From positions 1,710,580 through 1,774,579 of the forward strand of contig NZ_LVEM01000001.1 in NCBI RefSeq assembly GCF_001641335.1: a stretch of DNA of 64,000 bases. Reading direction: 5' to 3'. This document shows, in pieces, positions 55,275 to 63,956 of this stretch (the first letter of the stretch is position 1; every line of letters starts with the position of its first letter). The position numbers and the translations under genes are program-made. This stretch comes from Bradyrhizobium stylosanthis (GTDB taxonomy: Bacteria; Pseudomonadota; Alphaproteobacteria; Rhizobiales; Xanthobacteraceae). The notes under the pieces were generated by a model. It saw only the letters and a program-made list of their open reading frames with translations, ran no database searches and was not told the origin of the DNA.

Positions 55275-56582
55275 ATGAACGATCGGCGGTCTCTTCTGGT
55301 GGCAGTCTCCTGCCCTTCGGCTGTGATGGCCGGCTGGCTCGCGCTCTCTCTCTCCGCTTACGCCCCGGCCCTGATCGAGAACAGCGGCGCCAATGCGGCC
55401 GCCGTCACGCGTGCAAAGGATCTCGGCCGTCTCGAGCTCGCCGACGTCCCGCGCGCGGTGACCACCGAGGACGGCATCGCGCTGACCGCTGAAATCGCCG
55501 CCGCTGTTGCTGCCACCCCGGTTCCGGCGCCAGTTGAGGCCGCGGCGCCTGAGGTGCCTTCCATCAAGCTTGCTTCCGCCGATCCGGCCGAGATCCTGCC
55601 GGCCGAGCCGCCGCGCACGCCGCAACTGCTCCCTGAACCAGCGCCCGTCGCCAGCGAGGCTGCGCCGGCAGCGGAACCCGTCAAGCCCGAACCCGTCAAG
55701 CTCGCCTCCGCCGATCCCGCCGAGATCGTGACCACCGACGCCTTGTCGCCCGCGTCCCTCGCGACCGGGCCGGCGCCCGCGGTGAGCAAGGCCTCGCCCC
55801 CCGCCGACACCGTTGCCGTACTCGACGAGTGCTTCATCGTGGACGCCTGCATCGACCGCTATCTCTGGGCGCTCTATCAACGCACGCCGAAGGAGGACTC
55901 GATCAAGGTGCAGGAGCGCCGCGCCGTTACCATCAAGCGCAGGGGCAAGATGGTGACCGTGATGCGCAGCTTCACCAAGCTGGTCGACGAGGATTTCGGC
56001 TGGAAGGACCCGAAGGCCGCCGAGCACGCCAACATGTCGATGATGGACTACGTCATCGGCGGCATGGACAAGAGCTTCAAGCGCAAGCTGTTCCGCACCC
56101 TGCTCGCCGCCGAGGCTGCAGGCCTTTCGCCGGGCATCACCAGCGCGTTCCGCGACGACTATCGCCAGTCGATCGCGAGCGGTCTGAAAGCGGCGTCCGA
56201 TCGCTCCTATCACGGCGGCAGCACGCGCGGCGGTTATGGCCACGGCATGGCCGCGGACATCGTCTCTACCGCCGGCAACAACCGCGCGCAGCGCTGGGTC
56301 TCGACCGAAGTGCTTTGGAAGTGGGTAGACGCGAACGGCAAGGCGCTCGGCATCGGCCGGCCCTATCTCGGCCGCGATCCGCCGCATGTCGGCCCGATCG
56401 ACGGCGCGGAATACGTCTCCAAGCGCGGCACCTCCGATCGCAAGGACGTCGCCAGCGCCAAGCCGAAGAAGCCGCGGGCGGTTGCCAGCAGCAAGCCCCC
56501 AAAAGCGCAGGCCGCGCGCGAGCAGAAGAGTTCGGCCAGGCCGCAGAAATCGGCGCAGTCGACCAGCAAGCGCGCCACCTGA
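55275..56582 (+). CDS. Secreted M15/LAS-type peptidase-like protein
   Basis: 435 residues. N-terminal signal/anchor (about 8-32), a long Ala/Pro linker holding two copies of KLASADPAEI, a catalytic region (about 245-380) and a basic Lys/Ala-rich tail. The zinc pattern of the LAS/M15 fold is visible: SAFRDDYRQ, then YGHGMAADIV (His and Asp ligands) and DPPHVGPID (third His). Relatives are D,D- or L,D-carboxypeptidases that trim peptidoglycan stems. Strong ggaggcagg ribosome site before ATG 55275. The basic tail may bind the cell wall or DNA. Confidence 0.78.
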   Translation: MNDRRSLLVAVSCPSAVMAGWLALSLSAYAPALIENSGANAAAVTRAKDLGRLELADVPRAVTTEDGIALTAEIAAAVAATPVPAPVEAAAPEVPSIKLASADPAEILPAEPPRTPQLLPEPAPVASEAAPAAEPVKPEPVKLASADPAEIVTTDALSPASLATGPAPAVSKASPPADTVAVLDECFIVDACIDRYLWALYQRTPKEDSIKVQERRAVTIKRRGKMVTVMRSFTKLVDEDFGWKDPKAAEHANMSMMDYVIGGMDKSFKRKLFRTLLAAEAAGLSPGITSAFRDDYRQSIASGLKAASDRSYHGGSTRGGYGHGMAADIVSTAGNNRAQRWVSTEVLWKWVDANGKALGIGRPYLGRDPPHVGPIDGAEYVSKRGTSDRKDVASAKPKKPRAVASSKPPKAQAAREQKSSARPQKSAQSTSKRAT

Positions 56583-56586
56583 CCGG

Positions 56587-57405
56587 TTACGGCTTGCGTC
56601 CCGCCGTCGGTAGCGGCACGAGCCGCATCTCGGCCGTACCGGCCTCTTGCGTACGCACCAGCACGGCAAAGATGGTCTCGACCGCGAGCCGCACCGCCGC
56701 CTCCATCGCCGCACCCTTGGCCAGATGCGCCGCGATCAGGCCGGTAAGCAGATCACCAGTCCCATAGGGTCGGATCGGCAGGCGTGGCGTCGCAAAGCGC
56801 GACAGCAGGCCGTCCGCGCACAGGATCGTCTCCACCTGCCCGTCAGGCGTGTCGGAGAGCGTGCAGCCGGTCGCAACGACGTCGATGCGGCCCTCGCCCG
56901 CGAGCGCCGAGCAAGCCGCGCGCAGCCCCTGCGTATCCGCAATCTTGATGCCGGACAGCAGCTCGAGCTCGAACTGGTTCGGCGTCGTCAGGTTCGCGGC
57001 CGGCAGCAGGCGGTGCCGCACCACGTCCAGGATGCCGTCGGCAACGTAGACGCGGCCGTCATCGCCGATCACGGGATCGCAGAGATAGACGAGCTTCGAA
57101 TTCCGCGTCAGCGACCGCTCGACGAAATCGGCGACGACAGCCGCATTGCCGGGCGAGCCGAGATAGCCGGTGACCAGCACCGCAGCCTCGTCGACGAGGT
57201 CGCGCTCCTCGACGCCCCTGAGCAGATCGGCCACGAGCTCGGTCTCCAGCACCCGCCCGCGCAGGCTCGGATAGCGCGGATGGTTCGACAGCAGCGTCGT
57301 CGGCACCGCCGCGACGTTCACGCCCTCCGCCTGCATCGCATAGGCGGCCGCGCTGTTGCCGACATGGCCGTGGACCACCTGGCTTTGAATGGAGATGACG
57401 AGCAT
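56587..57405 (-). CDS. pdxY: Pyridoxal kinase PdxY
   Basis: 272 residues. Phosphorylates pyridoxal in the vitamin B6 salvage pathway. N-terminus ISIQSQVVHGHVGNSAAAYA, CDPVIGDDGRVYV and the anion-hole motif YGTGDLLTGLIAAHLAKG with the catalytic Asp identify the PdxK/PdxY ribokinase-type family. Length is normal. Start ATG 57405. Downstream of a PaiB-like gene on the same strand by 55 bp. Confidence 0.93.
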   Translation of the reverse strand: MLVISIQSQVVHGHVGNSAAAYAMQAEGVNVAAVPTTLLSNHPRYPSLRGRVLETELVADLLRGVEERDLVDEAAVLVTGYLGSPGNAAVVADFVERSLTRNSKLVYLCDPVIGDDGRVYVADGILDVVRHRLLPAANLTTPNQFELELLSGIKIADTQGLRAACSALAGEGRIDVVATGCTLSDTPDGQVETILCADGLLSRFATPRLPIRPYGTGDLLTGLIAAHLAKGAAMEAAVRLAVETIFAVLVRTQEAGTAEMRLVPLPTAGRKP

Positions 57406-57460
57406 GGGGAGGTCCGTAAGGTCAATCGCGGCGCAAGGCAAGCATAGCGCGCTATCCTGG

Positions 57461-58102
57461 CTACGGGACCTCGTAATTGAGTCCCGGCCGCAATGCCTGC
57501 ATCTTCCGCGCCAGCCGCCGGTGCCCGCTCTCCTCCGAGCGCGCAAGGCGGCCCGCGACTGCGACGTGATCCGCATCGCTCTTGTGCTGGTTGAGCTTGG
57601 CTTGCCCCTCGACGCTATCGACCATGAGATCGATGACTCGGATCGCCGCCAGCATGCTCTCGCGCTTGCCCGGCTCCATCTGCGCGAGGTCCCATGGCGG
57701 CTTCGGCAGCCGCGCCTCGGCGACCGCGAGCAGCGCATCGCCATGGCCGCGGTTCTGGTCCATGTCCCTGAGATGAGCGACGCCCGACAGATGCACGGCG
57801 TCGTAGAGCCAGGTCGAGACGTTGTCGCGCGAGGCGTACCAGTCATTGGAGATGTAAGCATCGTCGCCGGCGACGATCAGCAGAAAGCGCCGCGAGCCGT
57901 CGGCGAGCGGCACCAATGGATTCTTGGCTGTGAGATGGATCTGCACCATGGCGCGGCCGTCGCGTTCGCCCAGCACGAACGGCACATGCGAGGCGCGCGG
58001 CCCGCGCTCGTCCGCCGCCACGATCGTGCCGAAGCCGCGTTGGCCGGCGAATTCCAGTGCGCGCTGCTCCTCGATATGAAACTGGGGCCGAAGAACATGC
58101 AT
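57461..58102 (-). CDS. PaiB-like FMN-binding negative regulator
   Basis: 213 residues, PaiB/FMN-binding split-barrel family. Start MHVLRPQFHIEEQRALEF; VPFVLGERDGRAMVQIHLTAKNPL, SNDWYASRDNVSTWLYDAVH and GQAKLNQHKSDAD are the usual signature blocks. Bacillus PaiB represses sporulation and protease genes; in proteobacteria the role is unclear. ATG 58102 gives normal length. Confidence 0.9.
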   Translation of the reverse strand: MHVLRPQFHIEEQRALEFAGQRGFGTIVAADERGPRASHVPFVLGERDGRAMVQIHLTAKNPLVPLADGSRRFLLIVAGDDAYISNDWYASRDNVSTWLYDAVHLSGVAHLRDMDQNRGHGDALLAVAEARLPKPPWDLAQMEPGKRESMLAAIRVIDLMVDSVEGQAKLNQHKSDADHVAVAGRLARSEESGHRRLARKMQALRPGLNYEVP

Positions 58103-58192
58103 GCGCGGCGCTCGATGGCTGGACGATGGACGGATTGAAGCTAGCGCATCATGCGCCGGAATCGGAACGATATCGGCCTGCAAAGGCGGATG

Positions 58193-58837
58193 TCAGGAAT
58201 GTTTCCGGCGCCGCGCAAGCGCACCGAGATAGGCGCAGAGCATGTCGGCCAGCCCGTCGGCATGGCGAGCGATCTCCGCCTCGCTGCGCGGCGTCTCCGA
58301 AAACCGCTTGCCGACCTCGCTCAGCGTCGTCGTGATCAGCTCGGAGGCTAGGACGCGCGTGGCATCCGGGGCTCTCGGCAGTGCCTCCCGCATGAAGGCC
58401 GCGACGATCCCCTTGCCGGCTGCCCGGGCCTCCTGCGCCTCGGGCGCATCGCGGTAAAGCGGCGCAGCGTCGTCGAGCGCGGTGCGGATCGCAGCCTCCT
58501 CGCATTCGGAGCGGACGAAGGCATGAACCAGCGCGCGCAGCCGCGCCGGCGGCGGCCTGGCACCATCAGCGAGAATTCCGCGCAGCATATCGCTGGTGCG
58601 CCGCCATTCGTCGCTTTGAAGGCGGAACAGGATCGCCGCCTTGTTCGGAAAATATTGATAGAGCGATCCGACGCTCACCCCGGCCCGCTCGGCGACGCGC
58701 GCGGTGGTGAAGCGCTGCGCGCCCTCCTTCGCCAGGACCTGAATAGCCGCGTCGAGAATGGCCGCAACCAGCTCGGTGGAGCGCGCCTGCTGCGGCTGTT
58801 TTCGTGAGGAAACTGAACGGCTTCGACGGTCGGCCAT
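58193..58837 (-). CDS. TetR-family transcriptional regulator
   Basis: 214 residues. N-terminal HTH TTARVAERAGVSVGSLYQYFPNKAAILFRL (about 43-72) and a C-terminal helical ligand domain. It is divergent from an O-methyltransferase gene; a 22-bp palindrome in the 120-bp gap is a likely operator. The ligand is unknown. Confidence 0.92.
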   Translation of the reverse strand: MADRRSRSVSSRKQPQQARSTELVAAILDAAIQVLAKEGAQRFTTARVAERAGVSVGSLYQYFPNKAAILFRLQSDEWRRTSDMLRGILADGARPPPARLRALVHAFVRSECEEAAIRTALDDAAPLYRDAPEAQEARAAGKGIVAAFMREALPRAPDATRVLASELITTTLSEVGKRFSETPRSEAEIARHADGLADMLCAYLGALARRRKHS

Positions 58838-58874
58838 GGCGTCCCCGGGGGATGTGAAGGGAATGCGAATAGGA

Positions 58875-58896
58875 AATGCGACGAATTAGTCGTATT
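58875..58896. promoter_or_regulatory. Candidate TetR operator, 22-bp palindrome
   Basis: aatgcgacgaa (58875-58885) followed directly by ttagtcgtatt (58886-58896) forms an inverted repeat matching at 9 of 11 positions, in the gap between the divergent TetR regulator and the O-methyltransferase. Confidence 0.55.
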
Positions 58897-58957
58897 TCAG
58901 AATCCGCGCAAGCCCGCGCTTCTTCGCGACCGCTTGTAGACTTCTTGGAGACCTCAC

Positions 58958-59623
58958 ATGACCACCCCGACCATCACATCGCTTGCGCCGCTGCTGGAGC
59001 GCCTCTTTGACGAAGCCGAGGCTGCGAATGGCGCAATCCACGCCGCAATCGCCGACCTGTCCGACGCCGAGCGGGCACGGATGATGCGGAGCAAGACCGC
59101 TTACCGCGATCTCTATGGGCGCCTGAAGGACGTCCCGCTCGCGGTCTCGCGCGAGACCGGCCTGCTGCTCTACATGCTGGCGCGCAGCTCCCGCGCCAAA
59201 GCGATTGTCGAGTTCGGCACCTCGTTCGGCATTTCGACCCTGCATCTTGCCGCAGGCTTGCGCGACAATGGCGGCGGCCGTCTCATCACCAGCGAGTTCG
59301 AGCCGTCCAAGGCGGCACGGGCGCGCGACAACCTCTCGGCAGCCGGGTTGATCGATCTCGTCGACATCCGCGAGGGAGACGCGCTGAAGACGCTGAGCAC
59401 GGATCTGCCCGATACGGTCGATCTCGTGCTGCTCGACGGTGCCAAGGCGCTCTACCCCGAGATCCTCGATCTGGTCGAAGGCCATCTCCGTCCAGGCGCG
59501 ATTATCGTCGCCGACAACGCCGACGACAGCCCCGACTATCTGGCGCGGGTGCGGGCGCCCGGCAGCGGCTACATGTCGACGCCCTTTGCCGAAGACGTCG
59601 AACTCTCTGTCCGAATCAGCTAG
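58958..59623 (+). CDS. O-methyltransferase (class I, COMT/CCoAMT type)
   Basis: 221 residues. SAM motif IVEFGTSFGISTLHLAAGL (about 71-89), ITSEFEPSKAARARDNL, and VDLVLLDGAKALYPEIL with the metal-binding Asp, as in bacterial O-methyltransferases related to caffeoyl-CoA methyltransferase. Final block GAIIVADNADDSPDYLARVR. Substrate unknown. Divergent from a TetR regulator that probably represses it. Confidence 0.9.
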   Translation: MTTPTITSLAPLLERLFDEAEAANGAIHAAIADLSDAERARMMRSKTAYRDLYGRLKDVPLAVSRETGLLLYMLARSSRAKAIVEFGTSFGISTLHLAAGLRDNGGGRLITSEFEPSKAARARDNLSAAGLIDLVDIREGDALKTLSTDLPDTVDLVLLDGAKALYPEILDLVEGHLRPGAIIVADNADDSPDYLARVRAPGSGYMSTPFAEDVELSVRIS

Positions 59624-59769
59624 CGCGGCATTGGAACCTGCGACAATCGAAGCCGCCGTGCGATTCATCGCATGGCGGCTTCCTGCTGCGGTCCGGCCTG
59701 TCGCAGGCTCGTCACCGATACGTGATAGCAGCGTCTGGCAAAGGCCATGTTCGGCGTGCTAAACATACC

Positions 59770-59781
59770 TACCGCGCGGTA
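59770..59781 (+). promoter_or_regulatory. Candidate operator: perfect palindrome TACCGCGCGGTA
   Basis: taccgcgcggta is a perfect 12-bp palindrome 25 bp upstream of the SMR transporter start. Its position across the promoter suggests the binding site of the TetR-type protein encoded downstream. Confidence 0.5.
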
Positions 59782-59806
59782 TCTTTCGCGCCTATATGAG
59801 CTTGCC

Positions 59807-60151
59807 ATGACGTCCGCCTTCAACGCCTACGCCGCGCTCGCCCTCGCCATCGTGCTCGAGGTCACCGCATCCGCCTTCCTGCAGCAATCCGCGCAGTTCA
59901 CGCGGCCGTGGCCGACGCTCGCCATGGTGCTGTTCTATGTCGCCTCGTTCTATGCGCTGTCGGTCGCGATCCGGGTCATTCCCCTCAGCATCGCCTATGC
60001 GATCTGGGGCGGGGTCGGCATCATCCTGACGGCGACCGTCTCCTTCGTGCTGTTTCGCCAGATGCTGGATGCGGCAGCGTTCGTCGGCATCGGCTTGATC
60101 GTGTCGGGGGTCGTGGTCATCAACCTGTTCTCGCAGACGACGGCGCATTGA
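59807..60151 (+). CDS. Small multidrug resistance (SMR) transporter
   Basis: 114 residues, four membrane helices. The conserved membrane glutamate is in ALAIVLEVTASAFLQQS (Glu17), and IAYAIWGGVGIILTATVSFVLF is the dimer/substrate helix of EmrE-like proteins. It exports cationic drugs or guanidinium-like compounds in exchange for protons. ATG 59807 gives the normal length; the longer frame includes the operator. Its stop overlaps the start of a TetR gene by one base (TGATG). Confidence 0.92.
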   Translation: MTSAFNAYAALALAIVLEVTASAFLQQSAQFTRPWPTLAMVLFYVASFYALSVAIRVIPLSIAYAIWGGVGIILTATVSFVLFRQMLDAAAFVGIGLIVSGVVVINLFSQTTAH

Positions 60152-60723
60152 TGCCGGCGAGCGCCTATACCCGCGCCAAGCAGCCCGAGCAGGTGCGGCG
60201 CGCCCTGCTCGACCACGCCGCGGCCATTGCCATGGACCACGGCGTCTCCGGCGTCACGGTGCAGGCCGTGGCGGCGGCGGCCGGCGTCACCAAGGGCGGA
60301 CTGTTTCATCACTTCGGCAGCAAGCAGGCCCTGATCGAGGGCCTGTTCGCCGATCTGCTCGGCCGCGTCGATGCCGAGATCGACGCCGCCATCGAGGCCG
60401 ATCCAAAGCCGCGCGGCAGCTTCACGCGGGCCTATGTCAACGCCGTGTTCACCGGCAAGGCTTTCGGCTTTACGACGCCCTGGGCGGCGCTCAGTATGGT
60501 CGTCGTCACCGATCCGTCATTGCGGCAGCTCTGGAACGACTGGATCAAGGCCCGGCTCAAGCGCCACCGCGCAACCGACGCGACGCCCGAGCTTCATGTC
60601 GTCCGCCTCGCCGCCGACGGAGCCTGGCTGACCTTCGTCACGACGGGACAGACGCGCATGAGCGCCGAGCTGCGCACCGTGCACGACCGGCTGATCGCGC
60701 AGACCTATCGGCGCGGTAGCTGA
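60151..60723 (+). CDS. TetR-family transcriptional regulator
   Basis: 190 residues. HTH VQAVAAAAGVTKGGLFHHFGSKQALIEGLF (about 36-65) and a TetR_C-type ligand domain. Start and SMR stop share one base, so the pair forms a coupled operon; the protein probably represses it through the palindrome upstream of the transporter and is released by the drug. Confidence 0.92.
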   Translation: MPASAYTRAKQPEQVRRALLDHAAAIAMDHGVSGVTVQAVAAAAGVTKGGLFHHFGSKQALIEGLFADLLGRVDAEIDAAIEADPKPRGSFTRAYVNAVFTGKAFGFTTPWAALSMVVVTDPSLRQLWNDWIKARLKRHRATDATPELHVVRLAADGAWLTFVTTGQTRMSAELRTVHDRLIAQTYRRGS

Positions 60724-60733
60724 CCGCCGCTCC

Positions 60734-60822
60734 GTAGCCCGGATGAAGCGAAGCGCAATCCGGGGCAACTGCCGCCGCGGCCAGAGATGTCCCGGATTTT
60801 GCTGCGCTCCATCCGGGTTACG
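60734..60822. repeat. Dispersed GTAGCCCGGATGAAGCGAAGCG palindromic repeat
   Basis: gtagcccggatgaagcgaagcg at the left and tgctgcgctccatccgggttac at the right are near-inverse copies, as at 47421. It lies between the convergent TetR and cytochrome genes. Confidence 0.85.
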
Positions 60823-60833
60823 AGCTCTACGAA

Positions 60834-62435
60834 CTACGGCGCCGTTCTGATCTTCGCGCGCAGCGATGCCGGCTCCACGATTCCCGGCAGGAAGCTGAAA
60901 TTCGCCGAGGTCTTGCCATCGACCAGCGTCGCGAAATTGTGGCAGCTGACGCATGAGCCCGGACCCGCGGCCCCATTGCTCAGATAGTTCTGGATGTAGG
61001 TCTCGAGCGTCATGTTGGAGAGCATGCCCGGCACGGCGTTGGACGGAACAGGATTTGGCGGGGTCGGCGGCTCGACATTGCCGCCCCATTGCGTGCCGAC
61101 CAGCATGTAATTCTGGAACACGCTCTTGAGCGACCCAAGCGCCATTCGCCATTGCGCGTTGAGCACCTCCGTCGTCGGATAGATCCGCCAGCAGCGCACC
61201 GCCTGCGGCTGCGCCGTCGCGCTCGTCGTGCTGCCCTGCGCGTACGGCTTGCGCGGATTCCAGGGAAACGCCGTCTTGGTGCCGCCGGGCGATTGCGGCG
61301 AGATATTGGTACCGAGGCCCGACGTGGTGGGGTTGAAGAACGAGAAATGCGCGCCCGGCGCCGGGCTCGCCGGTCCGCAGCTCGGCTGGTTGATCCAGTT
61401 CGTGGCCTTGTCGGTGCCGCAGCCATCCGCGACGTTGCAGGGCGCGTTCGCGAGCGGCGCGTTGTCGACATGCTCGAAGGTCGCCCATATCCATTGCGGC
61501 CGCAGCGCGGGATTGGTCTTGTCCAGCGGATTGCGCTGGAGAATGTGCATGCCGACCAGCCCTACCCGCTCGCTGCGGCAGAACGGGCGGCCGTCGCGCA
61601 CGAGATCGCCGGATACCGCGAGCAGGATGTTCTGCGTGAAGAATTTCGACGGATCGTCCTTCGACGGGTCGAGGATGCGCCAGGATGCCTTGATCTCGAT
61701 CGAACCGTTGGCGCCGTCGGGCACCGTGGCCGACGATGTGAACGCGGCACCTCCAGGGTTGTTCTTGATGAACTCGAGCTGGCCCGCCCTGGTCGTCAGC
61801 GTCTGCGACTTCTGGCCGCCCGGCGCCCTCAGATATTGCGCCTCGATGTCGTTGACGCGCCGCTCGAACAGCGTCCAGTTGCCGTTGATGTCGATCAGCG
61901 GCTTGTTGGTCGCCGCCTGCAGATATTCCTCATTGTTCGGCATCGGCTGGCCCTTGCCGTTCGAGCCGATATGGAAGATGGGGAGAGCCAGCGCCTGCGG
62001 GCAGCCGGCGACGACTGGCGCGTTGCCGAACAGCGACGAGACGGTCGGATAGGTCTGCCAGACCCGCCGTCCCGGCTGCGTCAAACCTTGCGCCGCCGGA
62101 TCCTTGACACCGCTCGCCACCCAATTGAGCGCGACGAACATCTGCCACGACATGTTGTCGAACGGCGATTGAACGTCTTCCTTCTCGTTCTGCGGCGGCT
62201 GGCCATAAAGGCCGTTATAGCCCTGGGTTTGCGCCAGGCCCTGATCGGGACCGATATAGGCCGGCACGATGGAGCACAGTCCGCCCGTGCCATTGGCGCA
62301 GAACTTTGCCTGCGGAAGATAGGGCGGTGCTGCCGGCTGCGATTGCTGCGCCTGCGCCTGCCGATGTGGCGGCACTGCCAGCACGACCGCGGCGAACGCC
62401 AGCGACGTCAGGGCCAAAGACGTCCAATGCTTCAT
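60834..62435 (-). CDS. Large secreted protein with C-terminal c-type haem motif
   Basis: 533 residues. Signal peptide (about 1-30, ending QAQAQ). Most of the protein has no domain I can name; it contains SPFDNMSWQMFVALNWVA and several cysteines. A single CXXCH haem site, CVSCH, lies about 40 residues from the end (about 490). It therefore looks like a periplasmic monohaem cytochrome with a large N-terminal domain. A small cytochrome c gene lies upstream on the same strand, so the two may exchange electrons. I do not recognise a characterised family. Confidence 0.7.
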   Translation of the reverse strand: MKHWTSLALTSLAFAAVVLAVPPHRQAQAQQSQPAAPPYLPQAKFCANGTGGLCSIVPAYIGPDQGLAQTQGYNGLYGQPPQNEKEDVQSPFDNMSWQMFVALNWVASGVKDPAAQGLTQPGRRVWQTYPTVSSLFGNAPVVAGCPQALALPIFHIGSNGKGQPMPNNEEYLQAATNKPLIDINGNWTLFERRVNDIEAQYLRAPGGQKSQTLTTRAGQLEFIKNNPGGAAFTSSATVPDGANGSIEIKASWRILDPSKDDPSKFFTQNILLAVSGDLVRDGRPFCRSERVGLVGMHILQRNPLDKTNPALRPQWIWATFEHVDNAPLANAPCNVADGCGTDKATNWINQPSCGPASPAPGAHFSFFNPTTSGLGTNISPQSPGGTKTAFPWNPRKPYAQGSTTSATAQPQAVRCWRIYPTTEVLNAQWRMALGSLKSVFQNYMLVGTQWGGNVEPPTPPNPVPSNAVPGMLSNMTLETYIQNYLSNGAAGPGSCVSCHNFATLVDGKTSANFSFLPGIVEPASLRAKIRTAP

Positions 62436-62660
62436 GGGAGGTCCTCACTGGATGCGAGCTCAACCGCCCCGTCCTCGCCCGAGCTCAAAATGAGATGTTC
62501 GACAAAATCCCGAAACCTGCCCGACAGGACATCTCGGTTGCTTTCCAGATCAAAGCTACTTTAGGTTTAATACCACCTCACGACGGATCGTACAATCATT
62601 CTATTTCTGATTGAGACGATGGGCGAGGAAACGGGACGCAGCAGATCGCCGCGACCGCGA

Positions 62661-63029
62661 CTAGTTGCTCGTCACCGGCTTGGGCGGACGCGGCGCTGAT
62701 TTGGAGGGCTTTGCACCTGGCTTGGCCGCGGCGCGCGGCGGCGGCGTATCGACGGACACCAGATACGCGGCGAGCGCCTTGGCGGAGTCGGAACTGGTGG
62801 CGTAATGGTCTTTCAGGAACCAGGACAGCGTCAGGCTGAAGCGCCCCTTGGCAAGGCCGCGCGGGCTGCGGTGGCAGGTCGCGCAGCCGTCGGCAAACAG
62901 CCGCTCGGCCGACTTGCCGGCATCGAGATTCTGCGCGAACGCGACCGTTGCCGTCAGCGCGGCGGCCGCCACGATCATCAGGGGCGCGATCAGGCCGCGC
63001 CCCGGTCGGAATAGCGATATCAACGTCAT
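62661..63029 (-). CDS. Small secreted cytochrome c
   Basis: 122 residues. Signal peptide (about 1-32), haem motif CATCH (Cys49, Cys52, His53), a short helical domain FLKDHYATSSDSAKALAAYL and a Pro/Lys/Ala-rich tail. After the haem motif there is no methionine, so the sixth ligand is not the usual Met; His of KDHYA is a candidate. It is 225 bp upstream of the large haem protein on the same strand and probably part of the same unit. Confidence 0.85.
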   Translation of the reverse strand: MTLISLFRPGRGLIAPLMIVAAAALTATVAFAQNLDAGKSAERLFADGCATCHRSPRGLAKGRFSLTLSWFLKDHYATSSDSAKALAAYLVSVDTPPPRAAAKPGAKPSKSAPRPPKPVTSN

Positions 63030-63107
63030 CCCCCGGAGCGTTTTCGAGCGAAGCGGATAGACCGCCTCGCGTCAAGAATACGCCTCAAACCAGAGCCTGT
63101 CGTGCGG

Positions 63108-63287
63108 TCAAGCCGCCAGCAACTGATCGAATTCGGGCGGCGCGTAGGCCTTGCCGTCCTGGTCGGTGATGACGACCTGCCATCCCTCGCTCGCCCACAC
63201 CCTGGCCTTCGCCACAATCAGCAGCCGGCTCTCGCGGTTGAAACTGTACTTCTCATTGTCGCGTTCTGCGACCATCTTGTAGGCCAA
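63108..63287 (-). CDS. Small conserved-looking protein, unknown
   Basis: 59 residues from TTG 63287, chosen because aagggg lies about seven bases upstream; ATG 63275 is the alternative. Reads MAERDNEKYSFNRESRLLIV-type sequence after the first residues and ends APPEFDQLLAA. No domain recognised and no signal peptide. Confidence 0.6.
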   Translation of the reverse strand: MAYKMVAERDNEKYSFNRESRLLIVAKARVWASEGWQVVITDQDGKAYAPPEFDQLLAA

Positions 63288-63436
63288 TGCGCATCCCCTT
63301 GCGTCGCCCGCACCCACATTCCCAGTGGCAGCGGGCTTTGGCGGCAATTCGCCGGGAGCGTGGCAATTTGGTGCCATCCGAGGCAGCATTGTGCTGGGCT
63401 CCGGCCGAACCACGGAGGTCGATCTTGCGCCCGATC

Positions 63437-63715
63437 ATGAATACGATTCAGCTTGTCGCGGGCTTGCTTGGCATCGCTTTGCTTGGCATCGCTCTGGCCG
63501 GCGCGCCCGCAGCGGCGCAGACCTACGACCCCCGCTATCCCGTCTGCATCGAGGTCTACACGATCGACGGCAGCTCGATCGATTGCAGCTTCACCTCGAT
63601 CGCGCAATGCGCTGCGACCGCGTCCGGTCAATCCGCGCAGTGCTATGCCAATCCCTATGCCGCGCAGGGCCGGCAGCAAGGCCTGGCCTCGTCGCCGCCG
63701 CGACGAAACCGATAG
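63437..63715 (+). CDS. DUF3551-family secreted protein
   Basis: 92 residues. Signal peptide with a doubled LLGIALLGIALAG core (encoded by a 15-bp tandem repeat near 63467-63496), ending AAAQT, then the DUF3551 region YPVCIEVYTIDGSSIDCSFT and SIAQCAATASGQSAQCYANPY with four cysteines. DUF3551 proteins are small periplasmic proteins almost limited to Bradyrhizobiaceae; function unknown. Confidence 0.88.
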   Translation: MNTIQLVAGLLGIALLGIALAGAPAAAQTYDPRYPVCIEVYTIDGSSIDCSFTSIAQCAATASGQSAQCYANPYAAQGRQQGLASSPPRRNR

Positions 63716-63728
63716 CCGGAGCGTCCGA

Positions 63729-63956
63729 TCAGTGGACGCGGATAACGTGGGGACGGCCGAGATCGATCAGCCCCTGCACTGCCGAGAGGCGGTCGTCGAG
63801 GGCCGCGATCGTCAGCAGAAGATTGTTGCGGCGCTCGTCGAGCATTCCCATTTCAGCGCCGGAAAGTTTCGTGCTCGTCCGTTCCTTTTGGATCCCTTCG
63901 AGGGATTTGCGCAGTCCGGCAATCAGGCCGGACAGTTGCTTGGCCTCTTTGGTCAT
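63729..63956 (-). CDS. Small helical protein, unknown
   Basis: 75 residues: MTKEAKQLSGLIAGLRKSLE at the start and VQGLIDLGRPHVIRVH at the end. Mostly helical with heptad-like leucines, no signal or membrane segment. No family recognised. Convergent with the DUF3551 gene. Confidence 0.6.
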   Translation of the reverse strand: MTKEAKQLSGLIAGLRKSLEGIQKERTSTKLSGAEMGMLDERRNNLLLTIAALDDRLSAVQGLIDLGRPHVIRVH

